DNA of 64,000 nt from M3007 sp044347755 (GCA_044347755.1 JBIKUE010000007.1:18800-82799), one strand, 5' to 3'; numbered from the stretch's first letter, positions 25,633-33,912 are shown. The notes: generated by a model not told the origin, from the letters alone. Numbers and translations are program-made.

Positions 25633-26640
25633 ATGAAAATCATCATCCCTATGGCCGGTCGTGGCACGCGTTTACGGCCTCATACACTCACGGTTCCCAA
25701 ACCTTTAATACCGGTTGCGGGGAAACCTATCATTCAGCGATTGGTTGAAGATCTGGCAAGTTCCTACCATGGATCCATTGAAGAAATCGCCTACGTAGTT
25801 GGCGATTTCGGCATTGAGGTTGAAAAAGAATTAATCGCGATTGCTGAAAGGTTGGGCGCTAAAGGAACCCTTTACCATCAGGATAAAGCCCTGGGTGTGG
25901 GTCATGCAATAGCCTGCGCAGCCGACAGTCTGAATGGCAAGTGCATTGTGGCATTTGCGGATACACTATTTAAGGCTGACTTCAAATTCAACGATCAGGA
26001 AGATGGTGTGATCTGGACCCAAAAGGTGGAAGATCCCAGTTCTTTTGGTGTCATTAAACTGGATTCAGAAGGCTATATCATTGACATGGTAGAAAAGCCG
26101 GCAACTTTTGTATCAGACCTTGCTATTGTTGGAATATATTATTTTAAAGAAGGGGAAAAACTGCGGGATGCCCTGCGTCATATTATTACCAATAACATTC
26201 GGGAAAAAAATGAGTATCAGCTCACAACAGCGCTGGCACACCTAAAAAATCAGGGCGCCAGATTCCGAACCGGACAAATCGAGGAATGGCTGGATTGTGG
26301 AACGAAAGAGAACATCCTGCATTCTAACGCCAGAATGCTCGAAATTCATCAGGAACAAAGGTTGATCGCTGCAACTGCCCTTGTAGAAAACAGTGTAATC
26401 ATACCTCCCTGCTTCATTGGTGAAAATGCGGTGATCCGTAACAGTGTTATTGGGCCACATGTGAGTGTTGGGCACCATTCCAAAGTAGAAAGCACGATCA
26501 TCAGCAACAGTATCGTTCAAAATCAAGCACACCTAAAAAATGCGGTGCTGGAGAGCTCGCTGATCGGGAATGCAAGCCGGTATGAAGGTTCAAGGTATGC
26601 ACTGGACCTGGGTGATTTTTCCAATTTTTCCAAACGTTAA
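25633..26640 (+). CDS. Sugar-1-phosphate nucleotidyltransferase
   Basis: A 335-residue NDP-sugar pyrophosphorylase that joins an NTP to a sugar 1-phosphate. The N-terminal nucleotidyltransferase domain (about 1-235) has the signature IIIPMAGRGTRLRPHTLTVPKPLIPVAGKPII, the metal-site region IVAFADTLF and VEKP; the C-terminal part (about 255-335) is a left-handed beta-helix of hexapeptide-like turns (NSVIIPPCFIGENAVIRNSVIGPHVSVG). This combination is seen in glucose-1-phosphate thymidylyltransferase-like and mannose-1-phosphate guanylyltransferase-like proteins; the nucleotide and sugar cannot be fixed from sequence. It lies behind dut, and its stop codon directly touches the stop codon of the convergent gene. 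Confidence 0.85.
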   Translation: MKIIIPMAGRGTRLRPHTLTVPKPLIPVAGKPIIQRLVEDLASSYHGSIEEIAYVVGDFGIEVEKELIAIAERLGAKGTLYHQDKALGVGHAIACAADSLNGKCIVAFADTLFKADFKFNDQEDGVIWTQKVEDPSSFGVIKLDSEGYIIDMVEKPATFVSDLAIVGIYYFKEGEKLRDALRHIITNNIREKNEYQLTTALAHLKNQGARFRTGQIEEWLDCGTKENILHSNARMLEIHQEQRLIAATALVENSVIIPPCFIGENAVIRNSVIGPHVSVGHHSKVESTIISNSIVQNQAHLKNAVLESSLIGNASRYEGSRYALDLGDFSNFSKR

Positions 26641-28068
26641 TCACTTTTTGCCAAACTGATATAGATCAACCTTATATAAGTTATAGTTGGGAATCTCAGG
26701 ATCTGGCTGACCCAGGAAATAGAGTTTGCCGTTGCGTGCTTTGTAGTTCTGGCAAAGCAAGGGCGCCTCGCGAATGACATAGCTTTTGCCGGCAGCACCA
26801 GTTTCAAAATCAAGCTCCCGTAGTGTTAGTCCATCTATATACTTCCTGAAAATTCCATAGGCTCTACCCGTATACGAGTCCAAGACCGTGAATTTCCTCC
26901 AACCTCTTCCCTTGTGATAGGTCAAGGGAGATTGTGTTGCTTTAAACAATTTGCCTCCTTCGTTTGTCGGCTCAAGTCGGACCATCACACTTTGTTGATG
27001 ATTCAGAAACAATACCGTGTCTCCCAGGAAAAACAACGGAACATACAAAGAATCGATACTTATGGAAGGAATATCATGTAATTCTTGTTGAAAATGCTGT
27101 TCCATGTGATCCATTAATTCATCTCCCTCTAAAGGATTGGCATCTTTGGGCTTATCAGCTAATGTTTGATCAACAGATTCAATGGGCTTTGCGTTACGAT
27201 TCTTCTTTGCGTTCTCCTCATATTGATCCCTCCACTCAAAACGATCTTTTTTATAATAATCACGAACCAGTTTTTGCATCCACTCAAAGGCAAGTTCGTC
27301 GTAAACGGCCATAAGCGGGTGGTAAATGCCATTTGGATCCATCCAGTCAAACTGAACCGAATATTTTGACCGGAACTCGAAAAAGTAGCATCCATTTACA
27401 AATGCGATGCATGGCTTAACAAAACCCAAAAAATCAGTGCTGGGATACTGACCTAAAGTATCCAACTGATCCGTTTTCGACATCGTTTCAATGGTCCATT
27501 TGGATCCAACAATATGATAAGTTCCCTTACAACCTGGATAAATTTCGGTATAACTATCATCTTCAGGTAAATCGATATTCTTTATAACTGACCCTTCCAA
27601 ACTGGTCAAACTTAGGAAATAATGTTTCTTTTTACGGCCAAGTAGCAATATTTGATCCTCTCCAATAAGTTCATAATCCACCAAAGCAGAACTGAAATCT
27701 TCCTTAAAAATATGGTCAATTGCTTTGGATGTGACGGTAAATTCCGGCAGGATATAATCAGCCGCCTGGATGGTAAGTTCCAGGAATTTCGTTCTTTCCT
27801 TAAATTCTACTCCTTTAAACTTGAAACTGAGTTCGGTATATCCAACTCGCTTAACCAAAAGTACTTTTGGACGATACTTGAGTTTTACTTTAAAAAATCC
27901 TAGCTCATCAGTATACCCACGTAGCGTATCATCAACAAAGATAGAGGCTCCAGGCACCGAAACAGAAAGGTCGCTGTGGATAATTCCGGAAACCTCCCAG
28001 TTTTTAGATTGTGCAAACATGGCTGTTGCCCATATCCAGGCAACAAGCAAGCAAGTAGTTTTCGTCAT
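26641..28068 (-). CDS. Exported protein with carboxypeptidase-regulatory-like domain
   Basis: A 475-residue protein with a signal peptide (about 1-20, ending AMFAQ) and an N-terminal CarboxypepD_reg/CNA-B-like domain (about 25-110: WEVSGIIHSDLSVSVPGASIFVDDTLRGYTDELGFFKVKL). The remaining 360 residues form an unrecognised beta-rich region with propeller-like strands (YELIGEDQILLLGRKKKHYFLSLTSLEGSVI; GTYHIVGSKWTIETM; PLFFLGDTVLFLNHQQSVMVRLE) interrupted by a charged helix (about 255-320). Unlike TonB-dependent receptors, which share the first domain, it has no plug or barrel. No sorting domain is visible, so periplasmic or surface location is unresolved. Confidence 0.72.
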   Translation of the reverse strand: MTKTTCLLVAWIWATAMFAQSKNWEVSGIIHSDLSVSVPGASIFVDDTLRGYTDELGFFKVKLKYRPKVLLVKRVGYTELSFKFKGVEFKERTKFLELTIQAADYILPEFTVTSKAIDHIFKEDFSSALVDYELIGEDQILLLGRKKKHYFLSLTSLEGSVIKNIDLPEDDSYTEIYPGCKGTYHIVGSKWTIETMSKTDQLDTLGQYPSTDFLGFVKPCIAFVNGCYFFEFRSKYSVQFDWMDPNGIYHPLMAVYDELAFEWMQKLVRDYYKKDRFEWRDQYEENAKKNRNAKPIESVDQTLADKPKDANPLEGDELMDHMEQHFQQELHDIPSISIDSLYVPLFFLGDTVLFLNHQQSVMVRLEPTNEGGKLFKATQSPLTYHKGRGWRKFTVLDSYTGRAYGIFRKYIDGLTLRELDFETGAAGKSYVIREAPLLCQNYKARNGKLYFLGQPDPEIPNYNLYKVDLYQFGKK

Positions 28069-28264
28069 TATTAGTGATTATAGGTTAGTTTGAGAAAATC
28101 AAAGAAAAAATCATGCCACTCAAAGGTGTAAAATCCGTCAATCTTTACCTTTCAAACATGGGTCCCCAAATTTAATTCCGAATCCCGCCCCCCTACCCCC
28201 CTGTCTGCCCTATATTTTTTGGAAAAATAGTTTGACTTGGTTTTTTTATCAGAAAATAGCATCG

Positions 28265-28272
28265 TACTTTTG
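28265..28272 (+). promoter_or_regulatory. Bacteroidota -7 promoter element (ATP synthase operon)
   Basis: TACTTTTG, 35 nt before the atpB ATG. A C-rich tract (28184-28201) lies about 64 bp upstream of it. This is the only promoter-like element seen for the six-gene operon. Confidence 0.6.
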
Positions 28273-28307
28273 CAGCCGATTTAATCAAAGATTTTTCCAA
28301 AGTGGGT

Positions 28308-29648
28308 ATGAACTTTGTTCGCAAATATAGTTTAGTACTGATTTTCAGTGGTTTGTGCACTTTTGCTTTCGCACAGGCCGGACACGAACACCACGATCAC
28401 CCTCACACTGCTCCACAGGAACAGACTGCTGATAAGGCACACGAGGGCGAACATCATGATGCAGGCACTGAAAATGCCGGTCATGAGGCCCATGAAGAAG
28501 GCCCATGTGGTCACTCCCTCAGCATTGAACCCGAATTTAATGCTGGTGACAATGCGGTTCACCACATTTCCGACGCTAACGTGATCCATGTGATCGGAGA
28601 TGTTTACATTAACCTTCCAGTAATTCTTAAATCAGCTAAAGGCTGGAAAGCAGGAACTACCGGTATGTTCCATGTACATCACCACGGTAATGGCGAATTA
28701 GCCAACGATGGTTATGTATTGGTTCACGGAAGCGTGATGCGAATTCTGGATGAAAAATTCCAGCAAGGCGAATTCAAAGTTGAAGACTATACCCACCAGG
28801 TGGTTGAAGAAGGCGGGAAGTCCAAAACGGTTTACAATGCCCTCATTGACGGCCAATGCCTGCGTTTGGAATCCAAAACAACTTACGACGGTGGTATTCT
28901 CGGTGGCGGCGTAACTGGTTTCTCTGATTTCAGCATCACCCGCAACGTGTTCACCATGTTGCTCACCTTCGTGATTCTGTTTCTTATTTTCCGCATGGTA
29001 GCTAAGCAGGCTACACGTACAGTACACCATGCGCCAAAAGGCCTTCAAAACTTCATAGAGCCTTTCTACACCTTTATCCGTGATGAAGTTGCCAAGCCAA
29101 ACATCGGTCCAAAATACGAGAAATATATGCCATACCTGTTGTCGGCATTTTTCTTCATTCTTGGTTTGAACCTGATTGGCCAGATTCCATTCTTCCCGGG
29201 AGGCGCTAACGTAACCGGAAACATATCTATTACGATTGTTCTGGCTGTAATAACCTTTCTGATCTCTACATTTAGTGCCAACAAACACTTCTGGGAGCAC
29301 ACTTTGTGGATGCCCGGAGTGCCTGCAGTACTCAAAATATTCATTCTGACGCCTATTGAAATCCTCGGCGTTTTCCTCAAGCCGTTCACCTTGCTCCTTC
29401 GTCTTTTTGCGAACATCACAGCAGGTCACATTGTGATCCTGAGCTTTGTAAGCCTCATTTTCATTCTGGGCAAGGCTGGCGAAAGTGTAGGAGGATCCGT
29501 AGCAGGTGCTGCAGCCTCTATTCCGTTGACACTCTTCATGATGACACTTGAATTGCTGGTGGCTTTCCTCCAGGCATTCATCTTCACCATGCTTAGTGCC
29601 ACTTATATTGGTACTGCGATTGAAGAACCACACCACGATCATCACTGA
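28308..29648 (+). CDS. atpB: F1Fo ATP synthase subunit a, with His-rich exported N-terminus
   Basis: Subunit a forms the proton half-channels beside the c-ring. The 446-residue product is much longer than the roughly 270 residues of E. coli AtpB: it opens with a signal-like segment (MNFVRKYSLVLIFSGLCTFAFAQ), a His/Glu-rich stretch (about 24-68 with HEHHDHPH, HEGEHHD and GHEAHEEG) and a 120-residue soluble domain, before the membrane domain (about 215-446). The essential arginine lies in LLLRLFANITAGH. The C-terminus is again His-rich (EEPHHDHH). N-terminal extensions are known in Bacteroidota AtpB; the histidine density stands out. ATG 28308 is preferred to the GTG two codons earlier. First gene of the operon. 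Confidence 0.93.
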   Translation: MNFVRKYSLVLIFSGLCTFAFAQAGHEHHDHPHTAPQEQTADKAHEGEHHDAGTENAGHEAHEEGPCGHSLSIEPEFNAGDNAVHHISDANVIHVIGDVYINLPVILKSAKGWKAGTTGMFHVHHHGNGELANDGYVLVHGSVMRILDEKFQQGEFKVEDYTHQVVEEGGKSKTVYNALIDGQCLRLESKTTYDGGILGGGVTGFSDFSITRNVFTMLLTFVILFLIFRMVAKQATRTVHHAPKGLQNFIEPFYTFIRDEVAKPNIGPKYEKYMPYLLSAFFFILGLNLIGQIPFFPGGANVTGNISITIVLAVITFLISTFSANKHFWEHTLWMPGVPAVLKIFILTPIEILGVFLKPFTLLLRLFANITAGHIVILSFVSLIFILGKAGESVGGSVAGAAASIPLTLFMMTLELLVAFLQAFIFTMLSATYIGTAIEEPHHDHH

Positions 29649-29707
29649 TCAACCTCATAAACCGAACACAACGAGCAATCAACAATCATCAATCATAATT
29701 TTTCATT

Positions 29708-29914
29708 ATGTACGCAGCAATTGGTGCAGGCCTGGCAGTAATCGGCGCAGGTCTCGGAATCGGACAAATCGGTGGCAAAGCAGTTGAGGGCATCGCCCGT
29801 CAACCAGAAGCATCTGGCGATATCCGCGCAAACATGATCCTGACTGCCGCTCTCGTTGAGGGCGCTGCTCTGGTTTGCATGGTATTGTCTTTCTTCGTAG
29901 CCGCTCCGAAGTAA
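29708..29914 (+). CDS. atpE: F1Fo ATP synthase subunit c
   Basis: The 68-residue two-helix proteolipid forms the rotor ring. The ion-carrying carboxylate is E51 in ALVEGAAL of the second helix, and the cytosolic loop ARQPEASGDIR is conserved. Q20 in the first helix (GIGQIGG) is a residue also found in sodium-type rings, but E51 is followed by Gly and not Ser or Thr, so a sodium site is not supported; proton coupling is the default. A terminator-like hairpin with seven T residues lies immediately downstream, which could raise the amount of subunit c relative to later genes. Confidence 0.97.
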   Translation: MYAAIGAGLAVIGAGLGIGQIGGKAVEGIARQPEASGDIRANMILTAALVEGAALVCMVLSFFVAAPK

Positions 29915-29920
29915 TTGTTC

Positions 29921-29967
29921 CCGGGCCGGCGCGAAGCGGTTGGCAACTCAATGGCCCGGATTTTTTT
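29921..29967 (+). terminator. Terminator-like hairpin inside the atp operon, after atpE
   Basis: CCGGGCC (29921-29927) pairs perfectly with GGCCCGG (29953-29959) around a 25 nt loop that can fold further, and is followed by A and seven T residues. It begins 7 nt after the atpE stop codon, inside the 114 nt gap before atpF, so it probably acts as a partial terminator or mRNA 3' end protecting the atpBE portion. Confidence 0.65.
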
Positions 29968-30028
29968 GATCATGTTCAGGGTGTTCACACCCCTACACAT
30001 ATTTTATCACTCATAACTCATCACTACG

Positions 30029-30541
30029 ATGTTGTTTTTGGCAGATTTCAACGTACTTAAACCCGAACCAGGGCTTCTTTTCTGGACCACTGTCATTTTC
30101 CTCATTTTCTGGTTCATGATGAGCCGCTTTGCATTCAAGCCTATCGGCAATGCATTGAAACAGCGTGAACTGGACATCCAGAATGCGTTGGACGAGGCAA
30201 AAAAGGCTCGCGAAGAAATGTCTCAGCTTCAGGCAGAGAACGAAAAACTACTTGCACAAGCTCGTGAAGAGCGTTCTGCTATTCTCAAAGAAGCCAAAGA
30301 GGCAAAAGATGAGATCATTGCTGAAGCTAAGGAGCGCGCAAATGCTGAATACAAGCGTAAAGTGGAAAGCGCCATCCAGGATATCGAGAACCAAAAGCAG
30401 GCAGCTTTGGTATCCTTGAAAAACCAGGCTGGCCAAATGGCCGTGGATATTGCAGAAAAACTGCTTCGCCGCGAATTGTCCAATAAAGCCGAGCAGGAAG
30501 CTTACGCTAAAACGCTGGCTGATTCTATCAACCTGAACTAA
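30029..30541 (+). CDS. atpF: F1Fo ATP synthase subunit b
   Basis: A 170-residue peripheral-stalk subunit: one N-terminal membrane helix (about 14-33, PGLLFWTTVIFLIFWFMMS) followed by a long charged coiled coil (about 40-150, LKQRELDIQNALDEAKKAREEM..LQAENEKLLAQAREER) that dimerises and links Fo to the delta subunit. Typical length. It follows the hairpin after atpE; atpH starts 10 nt after its stop codon, so those two are tightly coupled. Confidence 0.96.
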   Translation: MLFLADFNVLKPEPGLLFWTTVIFLIFWFMMSRFAFKPIGNALKQRELDIQNALDEAKKAREEMSQLQAENEKLLAQAREERSAILKEAKEAKDEIIAEAKERANAEYKRKVESAIQDIENQKQAALVSLKNQAGQMAVDIAEKLLRRELSNKAEQEAYAKTLADSINLN

Positions 30542-30551
30542 GACGTACAAA

Positions 30552-31112
30552 ATGTCTGTAACACGCATTGCTACCCGGTATGCCAAGTCGCTGATTGACC
30601 TTGCCCTCGAGCAGGGCAAGCTGCCTCAGGTTAGCGCCGATGTCAATTCACTTGCAGCAGCCGCCAAAAACCGCGACCTGCTTTTGATGCTGAAAAGCCC
30701 GATCATCAGCGCTGATAAAAAGAATGCTGTCCTCTCTGCGATTTTTGGCAAACATATGGACAGCCTGACGATGGCATATATGACCCTACTGGTAAACAAA
30801 GGCCGTGAGGGTTACCTGGCAGAAATCGCCAACGAATTCATCGCCCAATACAAGACCCTGCAAAAAATCACCACTGTTAAGGTGATTGCAGCAGCTCCAT
30901 TGAGCGATGCCGTGGTAAGCGACCTTAAGGCCCGCTTGCTGGCCAGTGGCATTACCAACCCCAATCTTGACATCGAAACCAGTGTGGATCCCGAACTGAT
31001 CGGCGGTTTTGTGCTGGAATTCGACAACAAGCGTTACGACGCATCAGTTGCCAGCAAACTGGCTGATCTGAATGCCGAGTTCACGAAAAACCTGTACATT
31101 AAAGAATTCTAA
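30552..31112 (+). CDS. atpH: F1Fo ATP synthase subunit delta
   Basis: A 186-residue delta (OSCP) subunit that clamps the peripheral stalk to the top of F1. The N-terminal helical domain begins MSVTRIATRYAKSLIDLALEQGKL, as in the family; the C-terminal block DPELIGGFVLEFDNKRYDASVASKLADL is the conserved delta signature. It starts 10 nt after atpF and is followed by a 75 nt gap with a hairpin before atpA. Confidence 0.96.
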   Translation: MSVTRIATRYAKSLIDLALEQGKLPQVSADVNSLAAAAKNRDLLLMLKSPIISADKKNAVLSAIFGKHMDSLTMAYMTLLVNKGREGYLAEIANEFIAQYKTLQKITTVKVIAAAPLSDAVVSDLKARLLASGITNPNLDIETSVDPELIGGFVLEFDNKRYDASVASKLADLNAEFTKNLYIKEF

Positions 31113-31118
31113 TTCCAT

Positions 31119-31163
31119 AAATCCTGGCCCCTGGTTTTCCCAAGGGCTGGATTTCAATTTTTT
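31119..31163 (+). terminator. Hairpin with T-run inside the atp operon, between atpH and atpA
   Basis: AAATCC (31119-31124) pairs with GGATTT (31149-31154), with an inner GGCCC/GGGC and TGG/CCA continuation around a TTTT loop, then CA and seven T residues (31157-31163). It looks like an intrinsic terminator but is 24 nt before the atpA ATG, so it may attenuate, mark a processing site or hold the leader of atpA. Confidence 0.5.
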
Positions 31164-31187
31164 AGCATCAACAAATCCATATAAGTC

Positions 31188-32777
31188 ATGGCAGACGTAC
31201 GACCGGAAGAAATCTCCGCGATATTGAAACAGCAACTGTCCGGCTTCGGGGCTGAAACAAACCTTGAAGAAGTAGGTACAGTGTTGCAAGTGGGCGACGG
31301 TATCGCCCGTGTTTACGGCCTGAACCGCGCTCAGTCCGGCGAACTGGTTGAATTTGAAAATGGCACCCGCGCCATCGTATTGAACCTTGAAGAAGACAAC
31401 GTAGGTGTCGTACTCATGGGTTCTCCAGACGGTATCCGCGAAGGTTCCAAAGTAAAACGCACCGGCCAGATTGCTTCTATCGAAGTTGGCGACGGTTTTG
31501 TAGGCCGCGTAGTTAACCCACTAGGCCAGCCGATAGACGGTAAAGGTCCGATTACAGGCGCTAAATACGAAATGCCGCTGGAGCGTAAAGCTCCGGGTGT
31601 AATTTACCGTCAGCCGGTAAACGAACCACTTCAAACCGGTGTAAAAGCTATTGACGCGATGATTCCAATCGGCCGTGGTCAGCGTGAGCTGATCATTGGC
31701 GACCGTCAGACCGGTAAAACGGCTATTGCCATTGACACCATCATCAACCAGAAAGAGTTCTACGATCGCGGCGAGCCTGTATTCTGTATTTACGTGGCTT
31801 GTGGTCAGAAAGCTTCTACGGTTGCAACTGTTGCCCGCACCCTTGAAGAGTACGGCGCTATGGCTTACACAGTGATCGTGTCTGCTTCTGCATCTGATCC
31901 GGCTCCGCTGCAATTCTACGCTCCATTCGCTGGCGCTTGTATCGGTGAGTTCTTCCGCGACACCGGCCGTCCGGCGCTGATCATTTATGATGACCTGTCT
32001 AAACAGGCCGTTGCATACCGCGAAGTATCTCTGTTGCTGCGTCGCCCTCCAGGCCGTGAGGCTTACCCTGGCGACGTATTCTACCTGCACAGCCGCTTGC
32101 TCGAGCGTGCAGCTAAAGTAAACCAAACGCAGGAAGTGGCACTGGCTATGAACGACCTTCCTCCAAGCCTCGTAAAAGCAGGTCTGGTAAAAGGTGGTGG
32201 TTCTTTGACAGCGCTTCCGATCATCGAAACACAGGCTGGTGACGTATCTGCGTATATCCCAACCAACGTAATTTCTATTACCGACGGTCAGATCTTCCTG
32301 GAGTCTAACCTGTTTAACGCAGGTGTGCGTCCGGCGATTAACGTAGGTATCTCTGTAAGCCGTGTAGGTGGTAACGCACAGATCAAATCCATGAAGAAGA
32401 TCTCCGGCACACTGAAGCTCGACCAGGCTCAGTACCGTGAGCTGGAGGCATTTGCCAAGTTCGGTTCAGATCTTGATGCTGCTACTCAGGCTGTATTGGC
32501 CAAAGGCGCACGTAACGTGGAAATCCTGAAGCAGCCACAGTATAGCCCTGTTTCTGTTGAAAAGCAGGTGGCTATCATCTACCTGGGTACCAATAACCTG
32601 CTCCGTGATGTTCCGCTCGATAAGATTCAGGAATTTGAACACCTGTTCCTTGAGCGTATGGAAAACAAATTGCCAGAAGTACTCGAAGAGTTCCGTAAAG
32701 GCAAATTGGAAGATGCCAGCCTGGCTAAAGTACGTGAGCTGGCAGCAGATCTGGCAGGCGGATATAAAAAAATGTGA
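31188..32777 (+). CDS. atpA: F1Fo ATP synthase subunit alpha
   Basis: The 529-residue alpha subunit forms the non-catalytic sites of the F1 hexamer. It carries the Walker A motif GDRQTGKTAIAID (about 175-187), the ALIIYDDLSKQAVAYREVSLLLRRPPGREAYPGDVFYLHSRLLERAAK block, and a C-terminal helical domain ending in AADLAGGYKKM. Codon choice appears more regular (GGT, CGT, GTA, GCT) than in neighbouring non-operon genes, in line with high expression. The catalytic beta subunit (atpD) and epsilon (atpC) are not downstream. Confidence 0.98.
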   Translation: MADVRPEEISAILKQQLSGFGAETNLEEVGTVLQVGDGIARVYGLNRAQSGELVEFENGTRAIVLNLEEDNVGVVLMGSPDGIREGSKVKRTGQIASIEVGDGFVGRVVNPLGQPIDGKGPITGAKYEMPLERKAPGVIYRQPVNEPLQTGVKAIDAMIPIGRGQRELIIGDRQTGKTAIAIDTIINQKEFYDRGEPVFCIYVACGQKASTVATVARTLEEYGAMAYTVIVSASASDPAPLQFYAPFAGACIGEFFRDTGRPALIIYDDLSKQAVAYREVSLLLRRPPGREAYPGDVFYLHSRLLERAAKVNQTQEVALAMNDLPPSLVKAGLVKGGGSLTALPIIETQAGDVSAYIPTNVISITDGQIFLESNLFNAGVRPAINVGISVSRVGGNAQIKSMKKISGTLKLDQAQYRELEAFAKFGSDLDAATQAVLAKGARNVEILKQPQYSPVSVEKQVAIIYLGTNNLLRDVPLDKIQEFEHLFLERMENKLPEVLEEFRKGKLEDASLAKVRELAADLAGGYKKM

Positions 32778-32933
32778 TTAATGTGGTGAATGTGGTGAAT
32801 GTGGGAAATGAGATTTAGGAACGTACCGAACAGATTCGTAGGCTCCTTAACAATTCCCACATTCGCCACATTCAACACATTCAACACATTCCTCAAATTC
32901 CCCACATTCAACACATTACCCACATTATTTAAT
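32778..32933 (+). repeat. 9-nt tandem repeats forming a long imperfect hairpin between atpA and atpG
   Basis: Directly after the atpA stop, copies of AATGTGGTG (about 32780-32807) face complementary copies of CCACATTCA-type units (about 32854-32930). The 5' arm 32778-32807 pairs with 32854-32884 over about 30 nt with only two or three non-Watson-Crick positions, around a 46 nt loop. The repeats of the 3' arm continue to within a few bases of the atpG ATG (units TTCAACACA, TTCCCCACA and TTACCCACA). The frame here has no stop, so the open frame of atpG extends falsely upstream. The structure could limit gamma-subunit translation relative to alpha. Confidence 0.75.
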
Positions 32934-33827
32934 ATGGCTGGCGGTTTAAAAGAAGTACGCGAACGGATTAAGTCGGTAATCAATACACAGCAGATTACTA
33001 AGGCCATGAAAATGGTATCTGCTGCAAAACTGCGCAAAGCACAAAATGCTATTGTTCAGGTGCGCCCGTATGCCGATCGTCTGAACCGTATGTTGTCCAA
33101 TATCCTGTCTAATCTGGATGGAGGCGCCAATACCAGTTTTGGAACGGCACGTGAAGTGAAAAACGTATTGGTGGTGGTAATCACCTCCAATCGTGGTCTT
33201 TGCGGTGCTTTCAACACCAACATTTGCAAAGAAACGACTGCGTTGATCAATGAAAAGTATGGCAAACAACGCCGCGATGGTAATGTAAGCATGCTGTTTA
33301 TTGGAAAAAAAGGTTATGATTATTTCCGCCGCCGTTTGCGCGATGTAACCTTCATCACCGACTTCATTGATGTGTACGACAATCCGGCTTATGAAAACGT
33401 AAGTCGTGTGGCTCGCGCGCGCATGGATGAATTCTCCACTGGAAAATACGATGCCGTAGAGATAGTATATAGCCGGTTTAAAAACGCTGCTACCGTTTTC
33501 CCTACTTCAGAACAATGGCTTCCTGTGCCTAAGATGGAAGCACCTGCGGGGGCTAAAGTGGCCAAGGCCGACTATATTTTTGAGCCGGATCAACAGCAAT
33601 TGCTGGAAACTTTGGTGCCAAGTATTTTGCAACTGTCATTCCACAAATGTGTGCTGGACACACAGGCTTCTGAACATGGTTCCCGTATGACGGCTATGGA
33701 CAAGGCTACTGAAAATGCAGAAGAACTGCTCAAAGCGCTCAAAATTCACTACAACAAGAAGCGACAGGAAGCCATCACAACCGAGCTCGGCGAGATCGTG
33801 AGTGGTGCTGCGGCTTTGGAAGGATAA
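32934..33827 (+). CDS. atpG: F1Fo ATP synthase subunit gamma
   Basis: A 297-residue central-shaft subunit. It begins MAGGLKEVRERIKSVINTQQITKAMKMVSAAKLRKAQ, the conserved N-terminal coiled coil, and ends with the matching C-terminal helix SEHGSRMTAMDKATENAEELLKALKIHYNKKRQEAITTELGEIVSGAAAL. The open frame reaches back to 32799 through the repeat region (NTFNTFLKFPTFNTLPTLF), but ATG 32934 is the family start. Last gene of the operon; a strong terminator follows. Confidence 0.96.
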   Translation: MAGGLKEVRERIKSVINTQQITKAMKMVSAAKLRKAQNAIVQVRPYADRLNRMLSNILSNLDGGANTSFGTAREVKNVLVVVITSNRGLCGAFNTNICKETTALINEKYGKQRRDGNVSMLFIGKKGYDYFRRRLRDVTFITDFIDVYDNPAYENVSRVARARMDEFSTGKYDAVEIVYSRFKNAATVFPTSEQWLPVPKMEAPAGAKVAKADYIFEPDQQQLLETLVPSILQLSFHKCVLDTQASEHGSRMTAMDKATENAEELLKALKIHYNKKRQEAITTELGEIVSGAAALEG

Positions 33828-33856
33828 ATTACTTTGAAAGATATTTATCCAATTAC

Positions 33857-33899
33857 CAAATCGCCCCTTCAGTGAATCGCTGATGGGGCGATTTGTTTT
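33857..33899 (+). terminator. Rho-independent terminator of the atp operon
   Basis: An 11 bp stem CAAATCGCCCC/GGGGCGATTTG (33857-33867 with 33885-33895), with an inner CAG/CTG continuation around TGAATCG, then TTTT. It begins 30 nt after the atpG stop, ahead of the argS promoter. Confidence 0.85.
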
Positions 33900-33912
33900 G
33901 CTCATGAATCCT

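Noticed and set aside
28698..29645. 315-codon frame on the minus strand opposite atpB
   Set aside because: It lies wholly inside atpB, is rich in His, Cys and Gln from the reversed codon pattern, and matches no family.
29708..29914. Sodium-coupled ATP synthase suggested by Q20 of subunit c
   Set aside because: The glutamate E51 is followed by glycine and not by the serine or threonine expected in sodium-binding rings.
31521..32126. 201-codon frame on the minus strand opposite atpA
   Set aside because: Produced by the biased codon use of atpA; its protein has no family features.
32778..32933. Possible CRISPR array or coding extension of atpG
   Set aside because: Units are about 9 nt with no spacers, and the in-frame translation is low-complexity; atpG homologues begin at the later ATG.
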